Made by a program: the position numbers and the translations under genes
The notes under the pieces: generated by a model
What the model was told of the DNA's origin: nothing
Seen by the model: only the letters and a program-made list of their open reading frames with translations
Database searches by the model: none
Part shown: one piece after another, positions 27,214-34,673 of the stretch
Layout of the letters: each line of letters begins with the position of its first letter
Numbering within the stretch: position 1 is the stretch's first letter
NCBI GenBank assembly: GCA_002428985.1
Contig: DIYL01000012.1
Coordinates: 1-64,000 of the forward strand
Direction: 5' to 3'
DNA: 64,000 bases
Source: Anaerolineales bacterium UBA6055
GTDB lineage: Bacteria > Chloroflexota > Anaerolineae > Aggregatilineales > Phototrophicaceae

Positions 27214-28848
27214 CTAGTTATTGACAAACCACGTTTCGAATGCACGAATCCCGTTGATCGTTGGGGTGCGCTCAACATTGGGTTTGGTTAGCTCGGTGTC
27301 AGCAGTCCAACTGATCGGGATGATAATCACATCTTCGAGTAAGGTGGTTTCCATCGCTTGCAAAAATCCGAGAGGATCTTCAGCTGGTGCTTCGCCATAT
27401 ATCGCATCATATGCTGCATCAAAATCTTCACTTGAGAACATCGTTGCTTCGCTGAAATCACCATCAGTCACAAACGGTGTCAGATAAGATTGACTCAAAG
27501 CTGTATCAGAAAATGCCTCGCCCACCCACACAGCGGAAAACTCGCGATTTGCAAATGAGCCGTCAAAATCTTGTGGTAACAATGTGACATCAATCCCCAA
27601 TTGCGATTGCCATTGTTCGGCGATTGCTGTGGCTAACTGACCGAAATAACCTGTATTCCGATAAATCAAATCGACGCGGGTTTCATCAAGTCCAGCAGCT
27701 GCCAAATTAGATTGTGCTTGTCCGGAATTAAACGCATAAACAGATGCACTATCAGCCGGCGCATCACGAACAGTTGGTGGCAAGTAACGCGTAGCAGGGG
27801 CGTTACCATTGCCGATGATGATGCTTGCCAGCGCGTCACGATCAAGCGATTGGGCTAATGCCTGACGGAATTGTGGGGATGCAGTCGGGAATGTTTCGCG
27901 CAAATTGAGTCCATAGAAATGCACAACATCACGCGGCGATTGGCTCAGCTCATCGCCATAGGTTTCTTCAATCGCAGTGAAATCGGCAATCGCCGGATTA
28001 ACGATCAGATCAATTTCACCCGCGTCATATGACAACAACGCATCCTCACTATTCAAAAATGTGAAGATGATATTATCAATCGTTGGCGGTGGCACAAATT
28101 CTGTCCCTTGCCAGAACGGATTGACAATCAAGGATACAGTCGTGTCATTAAATGAACGGAGGGCATACGGTCCATAACTGACAAAATTATCAGGTCGCGC
28201 CCAATCCATACCAAATTCTTCAATTAACCATGACGGTTGTGGCAAAACTTGTATCTGGCTCATGAGTTGTGGAATATCAGCATTTAATCCGCTGGTTGTA
28301 ATACCAATATCATTGATATTGATCAAGATGCCGACATCTTCAGACGATACCTCACCATTGATATAATTGACCCCGTTATCAATCTGTTCGCCGATGGTAT
28401 AGCTGTATTCGGTGGCTAAATCTGGGTCGAGCGCCCGTAAAATCCCATAAGCAACATCAGAGATCGTCACCATACGCGGGTCGCCGTCTTCATCGAGGAC
28501 TTGCACAACTTGTTCTTCTTCGGGGTCATAACGTACCCACGGGATGTCGTCTTCGATCGCAAAACGATAGAGAATTGTTTCGTCGGGCAAGAATGTACGT
28601 GACCAGCTTCCAGCTAAACCGGGTTGGAGTGTATTAGTCAATGGATCCATACGTGTGAGCCCCACATAGAGGCTATGGAGCACTTGTTGGCTGGCAATAT
28701 CGCCTGCAAAAATCGGGTCTAATGTGGCGATGCCTGTCTCACCGAGATTGACCGTTAAGGTCTCGCCTTCGAGTTCTTGGGCGGAGACAGTTGATAAACA
28801 CAAGGCAAGCAAGCTTATGATCACAATCAGCGCGCGTCGTAAATTCAA
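27214..28848 (-). CDS. Peptide/solute-binding protein of an ABC importer (SBP family 5)
   Basis: A 544-residue secreted protein with signal peptide LIVIISLLALCLSTVSAQ. It follows the OppA/DppA layout: GETGIATLDPIFAGDIASQQVLHSLYVGLTRMDP at the N-terminus, LQPGLAGSWSRTF, VSYGPYALRSFNDTTVSLIVNPFWQG and FRQALAQSLDRDALASII. It lacks a lipobox Cys. It should capture oligopeptides or similar solutes, but no permease or ATPase gene is next to it. The start is TTG 28848, chosen because GGAGGATTTCCA lies just upstream. Confidence 0.9.
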   Translation of the reverse strand: MNLRRALIVIISLLALCLSTVSAQELEGETLTVNLGETGIATLDPIFAGDIASQQVLHSLYVGLTRMDPLTNTLQPGLAGSWSRTFLPDETILYRFAIEDDIPWVRYDPEEEQVVQVLDEDGDPRMVTISDVAYGILRALDPDLATEYSYTIGEQIDNGVNYINGEVSSEDVGILININDIGITTSGLNADIPQLMSQIQVLPQPSWLIEEFGMDWARPDNFVSYGPYALRSFNDTTVSLIVNPFWQGTEFVPPPTIDNIIFTFLNSEDALLSYDAGEIDLIVNPAIADFTAIEETYGDELSQSPRDVVHFYGLNLRETFPTASPQFRQALAQSLDRDALASIIIGNGNAPATRYLPPTVRDAPADSASVYAFNSGQAQSNLAAAGLDETRVDLIYRNTGYFGQLATAIAEQWQSQLGIDVTLLPQDFDGSFANREFSAVWVGEAFSDTALSQSYLTPFVTDGDFSEATMFSSEDFDAAYDAIYGEAPAEDPLGFLQAMETTLLEDVIIIPISWTADTELTKPNVERTPTINGIRAFETWFVNN

Positions 28849-29055
28849 TGGAAATCCTCCAGTATGTTTTAATACCCTTCAGAATCCGTCACAGATGAAC
28901 AGATTCACACCTGTCATTATAGCCGAATTCACAACACTGGATATAGCCCATCAGTCGCGCTTTGTACGATTTTAATGAGAGCTTACATAGTGCCCTCATC
29001 CCCCCAACCCCCATAACTGTAAACTTAGGAATGTCAGTTCTATTTGTCATCACCA

Positions 29056-29177
29056 CGCCACCGGAGGCTCAAAGCCTTCCGGCTACTCAAATCAAAAAAG
29101 TCTGCTCAAGAGACTCTTGTAAACCGCTTTAGCGGGTTTTTCAATATCCAGTAGCCTGCCCGTTTTGAACGGCAGGC
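29056..29177 (+). repeat. Diverged three-hairpin repeat plus an inverted hairpin-c unit
   Basis: 29099-29177 repeats the layout of 359-595 with different stems: AGTCT-GCTCAAG-AGACT (29099-29115), AAACC-GCTTTAGC-GGGTTT (29121-29139) and GCCTGCC-CGTTTTGAAC-GGCAGGC (29154-29177). At 29061-29082 a CCGGAGGCTCAAAGCCTTCCGG hairpin is, on the minus strand, another version of the third hairpin. The rest of 28849-29389 holds only C-rich decayed sequence. Confidence 0.6.
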
Positions 29178-29389
29178 GGTGCATGGAGTCATGTAATGAT
29201 GTTGTTGATAGATTATTTTGCTTAACTTGACAGGCATGGGTCCCCAACCCCCGAACTGCGATGTCTACGTGCATCTCCCGAAAGTTAACACTGGGAGAAG
29301 GGGGAGCTTACGATTTCTTGAAGTTACTGACCATCTATATCTAACAGAAGATTTTATACGGTTGGATAATGAATCCAGTTAACACGAAG

Positions 29390-32300
29390 TTATGATTCGT
29401 CTTCCTCATCTGCTTTTTCGGCTTTGAGTCTCTCGAGGAGTGCGCGGATTTCAGCTTCATGGGCGAATGGTTCATACATCGACTCATCCCAGACAGGCAA
29501 TTGCGGTTCGTCAACACCCAACTCGGTGAGGATTTTGCGGGCTTCGTCTAATTCCCAGCGACGCACATACGGTTCACCCTGTGCCCATGCCCACCTGTAG
29601 AATTCAAGCGCTGCCTCCTTGGCTTCTTCAAAATTACCAGATTTTGTATGAACCACAGCAGCCGTATGTCCATGACTATCTACTCCATCGTTAACTATAC
29701 GTAGTGCTTCTTGCCTATTGCCTATTATTTGATATATCTGAGCTAATCCATCCCAAGCTGATGTATAACGTATACCTTGTTCATTTCCTATATGTATCGC
29801 TTGAGAGTAATACTGAATAGCACTATCATAATTCTTTTCTCGTCTAGCTATGTCACCGCGAAGCCGAGCAATCAACCGTTGATTAAATTTATCTAGTAGC
29901 TCTATATTATCATTTTCACAGTCATTAAGTTGTTTTTTGATATCACTCGCATCAACATTTAAATGGATTAGTGTTTTTATATAATTTAACTTTGCGGTGA
30001 TTTGAAAGCTATCTCTGATACTATATTCAATAAACTTAGAGTATGCATCGTTTCCTTCTTCCCATTTCCCAAGGATGTAATTAATCTCGATTAGAGAATA
30101 GTATGAAAATGCAATAACGTTCTTTTCTTCAATCGTCATATCATTATTTAACTCTTTTGCAAGCTCTAATGCGATATTTTGTACTCGCAGTGACTTATCT
30201 AGTTGATTCACGTTCATCAATGAATGACCATAATTATTTAAACCAATTTTAAGATTGACTATATCTTTAAGTGCGAGTTTATTGGCAATATGATTTGTCT
30301 CAATCACAATTGCATCTTCGTGATGTTCCAAATAATATAGTACAGTTGCCATTTGACTCAAAATATAACCCTGCAGTTTTTCTGATGTAATACGTGGCAT
30401 ATTGCTTAAACCATCAGAGAAAAAAGGTAAAAGTAGCTCATAGGCTCTATGATATAAAGCTAATTCATCAAAAATGAGGCTGTCAGCAATTCGATTTAGA
30501 AAAAGTTTTGCTGCTTCGTCGTACTTGTTAGCACCAATTAATGCATTGTACATTGCAATTAGATTCTGCATATCAGCATAACTGGTAAAATAGCCCCTTG
30601 AAGCATTTCTTTCCTGTGACTCGAAATGATTGTAAATAAAATCAAAGGTTTTAGGTTTGTCATCCTTGCTTAATTGAGAAAATGAATATCCTCTTACTAC
30701 TGGATGAAGATCGTACTGATTATTGTTGCTATCCCACCAGATAAGCCCCCGTTCTTCTAAATCCTGTAAAAGTGCATCAAATTTTGCAATCGCAATATAA
30801 TACTCATTAGATTTTTCATATTTCATCTTTAGCATTAATGATTCAGAATGTGACCGATATCGTTTTAAATACTCTCGATTAATTTTTTCTCTCAGTTTTT
30901 CACTATGTTTCGGATGAAAACGAGGCTTTCTCGGCATCTTTGATACTTTGGGCATATTCATATAAGGATTAAAAACATTGAGTGTATCAATATCAATGGC
31001 ATTGCCGAGGGCCGCCATCTGGCTCAGGAGTTTCTGTTGTTCGGGAGATAAGCCTTGATAGGCAAATTTGAGGATATGATGACGTTTGGCTTTCATATTC
31101 TCAAATGCGTTAAAACTATCGCCATACGTTACAAACCAAATTTGAAAATTCCCATTGGCACGGCGGTTCTTCTTGATGACGTCGACCATTAATTTCATCA
31201 ATAAACTGTGTCGATCAAATTGTTGGACAAAGCTGTCCATCACGCCGTCGTCGTCCCATGTGATGCCATGCTTTTGCCATAGCATCTGTGCATCGCTTCG
31301 TGATAACCCTTTAAGTTCCCTTAATTGAACGGTGGATAGCGGCGCATCACCATCTTTGAGGGCGTTAGGCATCAGTCGGCTGGTGATGAGCACCCGTGAT
31401 GGGTCACAATTGGCGAGTTGTTTGAGCACATCGGTATCGCGCGGGTTGGTGCAATCGCGATAATCTTTGCCTTCTTCGACCTCATCATCTTGCATCTGGG
31501 CGGCATCCCAACGATGATATGCGACAAGCACCCGCTCCAAGCCATCGAGCACCAACAGGTAACGTCCACTTTTTAGCGCGTTGACCAGTTGCGGTAACAT
31601 CACCTGCACACTTTTGCCCTTGAGGCTATCCGGTGAGACACGCGTCACATAAGCGAGTGCATGACGGACAAATGCGCCCATCTCGGCACCGCCTTCGTAG
31701 AAGCTGTACCAGAACACACCTTCAAATTCGACCGCACGATCTTGTACCCAGCGCCATGTCAGCGCACTTTTGCCCATCCCACCAATCGCTTCTAATACCA
31801 GCATCGGTTTTTTACTGTTCGGTTCCGCCCAGTTATTGAGCAATTGTAATTCGTCACGTCGCCCGACAAACATCGCGCCCTGTCCACTATAGGGCGGGAA
31901 GGCGTATAACTTCGGTGGATACGGAATATCCGATTGTGGAGTTTTTCCGGTTTCGTTCTGCTCACTCGCTTTGAGGCGTTCTCGTTGCTTTTTGTAATAG
32001 GTGTTTGCCGCATCTTTGAGGCTAGGTTTGGTTAACGATGTGAGCACATCAACGCGCAGATCTTCTTTTGAATCGAAGAACGACACAATATGATTGTTTG
32101 TCAGTTCTTTCTTGAATAGATCAAGTTTTTCCTGCCCGATGGGGTCACTCTCAAAAAAGTCGGTTTGTACCTGACGCATCTCTATTAAGCCCATGCCGGT
32201 TGTATCAGGTGGCAGATGGTTGTCACTCATGATGTAAATCAGGATCGGCATGCCGAGTTCTTTAGCACGGCGATATTCCATCTCGGTGATGGAGATGTCG

Positions 32301-32539
32301 TTGGGGTTGCGCGGGTCTTTGGGTCGGAATCCATAGCGCATCCCAAAAATCCCGATATACACCTCAGATTCTTCGACAAGGCGCATCGACACATCAATCG
32401 CATCACTATCATTTTCGGCGGAGAGGTAATCCATCGTATTGGGAGAAAACCCCGCCCGTTGGCAGGCATCTTCGGCAAGTTTGCGATGTTCACCCAAATC
32501 TTTACTGGTACTACTCAACATGGCATCAAGGCTGACCAT
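29390..32539 (-). CDS. DUF4062-STAND NTPase-TPR protein, candidate defence or signalling ATPase
   Basis: A 1049-residue protein. Residues 1-170 are a DUF4062 domain (SSTSKDLGEHR, EVYIGIFGMRYGF, SITEMEYRRAKELGMPILIYI). A linker leads to MFVGRRDELQLL and a STAND NTPase: Walker A GGMGKSAL (253-260), Walker B LLVLDGLE (328-335), VLITSRL sensor. Beyond about 600 come TPR-like repeats (DSAIQYYSQAIHIGNEQGIRYTSAWDGLAQIYQ). This is the architecture of bacterial conflict and NLR-like proteins: N-terminal effector/adaptor, central switch, C-terminal sensor. The TPR part is AT-richer than the rest. Its upstream neighbour (32623) is a small unknown protein on the same strand, 83 bases away. Antiphage function is inference. 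Confidence 0.85.
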   Translation of the reverse strand: MVSLDAMLSSTSKDLGEHRKLAEDACQRAGFSPNTMDYLSAENDSDAIDVSMRLVEESEVYIGIFGMRYGFRPKDPRNPNDISITEMEYRRAKELGMPILIYIMSDNHLPPDTTGMGLIEMRQVQTDFFESDPIGQEKLDLFKKELTNNHIVSFFDSKEDLRVDVLTSLTKPSLKDAANTYYKKQRERLKASEQNETGKTPQSDIPYPPKLYAFPPYSGQGAMFVGRRDELQLLNNWAEPNSKKPMLVLEAIGGMGKSALTWRWVQDRAVEFEGVFWYSFYEGGAEMGAFVRHALAYVTRVSPDSLKGKSVQVMLPQLVNALKSGRYLLVLDGLERVLVAYHRWDAAQMQDDEVEEGKDYRDCTNPRDTDVLKQLANCDPSRVLITSRLMPNALKDGDAPLSTVQLRELKGLSRSDAQMLWQKHGITWDDDGVMDSFVQQFDRHSLLMKLMVDVIKKNRRANGNFQIWFVTYGDSFNAFENMKAKRHHILKFAYQGLSPEQQKLLSQMAALGNAIDIDTLNVFNPYMNMPKVSKMPRKPRFHPKHSEKLREKINREYLKRYRSHSESLMLKMKYEKSNEYYIAIAKFDALLQDLEERGLIWWDSNNNQYDLHPVVRGYSFSQLSKDDKPKTFDFIYNHFESQERNASRGYFTSYADMQNLIAMYNALIGANKYDEAAKLFLNRIADSLIFDELALYHRAYELLLPFFSDGLSNMPRITSEKLQGYILSQMATVLYYLEHHEDAIVIETNHIANKLALKDIVNLKIGLNNYGHSLMNVNQLDKSLRVQNIALELAKELNNDMTIEEKNVIAFSYYSLIEINYILGKWEEGNDAYSKFIEYSIRDSFQITAKLNYIKTLIHLNVDASDIKKQLNDCENDNIELLDKFNQRLIARLRGDIARREKNYDSAIQYYSQAIHIGNEQGIRYTSAWDGLAQIYQIIGNRQEALRIVNDGVDSHGHTAAVVHTKSGNFEEAKEAALEFYRWAWAQGEPYVRRWELDEARKILTELGVDEPQLPVWDESMYEPFAHEAEIRALLERLKAEKADEEDES

Positions 32540-32622
32540 TGGCTGTCCCTATAGTCTGACAAAAAGGATATGTCATACTATAGACAAACTTTTACAGAAT
32601 CGCAAATAAAGCCATGTGAACT

Positions 32623-33003
32623 CTAAAACTGCGCGAGAATATCTCGTACCTGTTGTCTCCATTTATCGTATGGCAGTAAATAACTTGGCATTTTAGTACC
32701 ACGCAACCTATTACGAAAAATCCAAAACGTTTGGGCATCTACTATCTGGATTTGGACATAATACGACAATTCATCGTAGGTGATCATTATTTCGTGGGCA
32801 TTAGATCTAAGAGAATTGGAGAGAATTGTCTGGATGTGGTCGATTGCATCATCGTCCCAAATATCAAATTTAGGATCTTCGACACGAATTTTCACCTGAT
32901 GTTTTAGGTCAATCAACACACTACCCAAGACATTGTCATCGCGCTGGAGAACCTCATAGATAAACAGTTCAAGTTCTCGTTCCAGTTGCTGACGTTTATT
33001 CAT
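32623..33003 (-). CDS. Hypothetical protein upstream of the STAND gene
   Basis: A 126-residue soluble protein, not recognised. It starts with a basic/acidic helix (MNKRQQLERELELFIYEVLQ) and contains beta segments (SVLIDLKHQVKIRV, MITYDELSYYVQIQIV) and an aromatic/basic tail (FRNRLRGTKMPSYLLPYDKWRQQV). No signal or membrane helix. AGGTAAAATA precedes ATG 33003. It lies 83 bases before the DUF4062-STAND gene in the same direction, so the two may be an operon, but no functional link can be shown. Confidence 0.55.
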   Translation of the reverse strand: MNKRQQLERELELFIYEVLQRDDNVLGSVLIDLKHQVKIRVEDPKFDIWDDDAIDHIQTILSNSLRSNAHEIMITYDELSYYVQIQIVDAQTFWIFRNRLRGTKMPSYLLPYDKWRQQVRDILAQF

Positions 33004-33081
33004 TATTTTACCTGCTAGCTATAACGACCAGCTTTACGATGTTTGTATTGTACACAAAAAAGTGAGCCGAAGCTCACTCTC

Positions 33082-33480
33082 TTAGTCTTCCTTTTGTTGA
33101 TAAATTTGGATTAAATTACCACAGGTATCGTCAAATATTGCAACCAGTGTGCTCCCGACATCAGTTGGTTCGACCGTAAATTGAACGCCCTTTTCTTTGA
33201 GTTGGCTATATTCATCGTGAATATTTTTGACCTCAAACATGGTATACGGAATCCCATCGGCAACAAGCGCTTCTTTTAGTGCTTTCATTGCGGGATAGTC
33301 GCCATTCGGTTCGAGCAATAATTCCGTACCATCGGGGTCTTCTGGTGCGACAACCGTTAACCAGCGATGCTCTGTCCCGATGGGTATATCGAGCTTTTTA
33401 ATAAATCCAAGCTTTTCGGTATAAAATTTGAGGGCTTTTTCCTGATCTTCAACTGACACACCTGTCACTGTAATTTTCAT
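33082..33480 (-). CDS. VOC (glyoxalase/bleomycin-resistance fold) protein
   Basis: A 132-residue protein with two beta-alpha-beta-beta-beta modules: VTGVSVEDQEKALKFYTEKLGFIKK and MFEVKNIHDEYSQLKEKGVQFTVEPTDVGSTLVAIFDDTCGNLIQIYQ. The ending GNLIQIYQ fits VOC proteins. It may isomerise, ligate or sequester a small molecule; the substrate is unknown. It starts inside the end of the AraC gene (ATGA overlap, 33477-33480) with AAGGAGATATCC as ribosome binding site, so the two are translationally coupled. Confidence 0.9.
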   Translation of the reverse strand: MKITVTGVSVEDQEKALKFYTEKLGFIKKLDIPIGTEHRWLTVVAPEDPDGTELLLEPNGDYPAMKALKEALVADGIPYTMFEVKNIHDEYSQLKEKGVQFTVEPTDVGSTLVAIFDDTCGNLIQIYQQKED

Positions 33481-33863
33481 GGATATCTCCTTTGCCTAAG
33501 TAATTGTGTAGCCTCATGACAACTTAACTTACGAAATTCACTCGGACACATCCCAAAGAACTTCTTGAATGATTTACCAAATGCTGCATGCGAATCATAT
33601 CCGGCGCACAGTGCAACATGGGTAATATCAACCGCGCCCATTCTCAGTTTTTGTCCGGCACGAATCATCCGAATCCGGCGCACATAACTGATCGCACTTT
33701 CGCCAACACACGCCGTAAAGACACGATGAAAATGTGGGATCGAAAAGCCAGAGACTTCTGCCAGTACATCACGCTTGAGTGGTTCGTGGAGATGCTGTTC
33801 AATATAATCTTGGACGACTTCAATGCGTTCATAATTGAGACGATCTGTAATTTCCGTAGCCAT
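33477..33863 (-). CDS. AraC-family transcriptional regulator, DNA-binding domain only
   Basis: A 128-residue protein holding two helix-turn-helix motifs: RDVLAEVSGFSIPHFHRVFTACVGES and ITHVALCAGYDSHAAFGKSFKKFFGMCPSEFRK, the second being the AraC signature. No sensor domain is present, as in MarA/SoxS-type regulators, so activity would be set by expression level or by the partner. It is coupled to the VOC gene downstream and may regulate that operon. Confidence 0.9.
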   Translation of the reverse strand: MATEITDRLNYERIEVVQDYIEQHLHEPLKRDVLAEVSGFSIPHFHRVFTACVGESAISYVRRIRMIRAGQKLRMGAVDITHVALCAGYDSHAAFGKSFKKFFGMCPSEFRKLSCHEATQLLRQRRYP

Positions 33864-33995
33864 AGGTCTAGTATAGAATCCTGATAATTATTTGCACTAC
33901 TCCAATCGTATCATGATATGCGCTGATTCATAGGAAACCAAAAAGGTGAGCCGAAGCCCACCTCTTTGTGTGTGTGGAGTTTTCTAACTCGGAAT

Positions 33996-34574
33996 TTACC
34001 CGAGGAAGTAACGAAGCCAGCGGTTGTTTTGTACAAATTCGGAATTTTCGACAAATTTATCGAGTCCGAATACACGACCTGCACCCAATGCACCGAGTCC
34101 AAAGAGAAGGATTGCATAAATGAGATGGTCGTCAAAAACCCAACCGTGTTCGAGTGGTAAGAATTGTCCGAGGCCACCTGTGAGGCTTGCCATCCAGAAC
34201 ATAACCATCATGAATGCGCCCCAGAATGCGCTCCAGCGAACGAGCAACCCGAAAATCAAGCAGAGACCTGTGAGTGTGAGACCCCATGCGACCAATCCAT
34301 CAATTACTGGGTTACCTGCGAAACTTGCCCAAAGGCTTGTAAATGGATTGCCTTCTGGAATTGCGAATTGTAAGAATCCGGCTGCTGTCCATTCTGGATC
34401 CAGTACTTTGACAATGCCGCCCTGGAAGAGTACCCATCCCATCATGACGCGCATAAAGACAGTAGCGTAAGCGATCGTTGTTGTGTTAATGCCCATCTCG
34501 ACGGTGCGACCCAAAAAGTTAGATTCAACCTGTTGAATGTTTTCACTAGACTTTGCGTATGTTTGTGTAGCCAT
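33996..34574 (-). CDS. DoxX/DoxD-like membrane protein
   Basis: A 192-residue protein with four membrane helices of the DoxX family: FMRVMMGWVLFQGGIVKVLDPEWTAAGFLQF, GLVAWGLTLTGLCLIFGLLVRWSAFWGAFMMVMFW and DDHLIYAILLFGLGALGAGRVFGLDKFVE. Relatives include the thiosulfate:quinone oxidoreductase small subunit and many uncharacterised membrane proteins linked to redox stress. GGGAGCGACATA precedes the start. A single gene. Confidence 0.88.
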   Translation of the reverse strand: MATQTYAKSSENIQQVESNFLGRTVEMGINTTTIAYATVFMRVMMGWVLFQGGIVKVLDPEWTAAGFLQFAIPEGNPFTSLWASFAGNPVIDGLVAWGLTLTGLCLIFGLLVRWSAFWGAFMMVMFWMASLTGGLGQFLPLEHGWVFDDHLIYAILLFGLGALGAGRVFGLDKFVENSEFVQNNRWLRYFLG

Positions 34575-34673
34575 TATGTCGCTCCCATAAAATTATTTTG
34601 CGTTATGGCTATAATTTATCGCACACGACATTATGGGCGCAGTGTAATATATCCTGTTATAGTGTGACATTAA

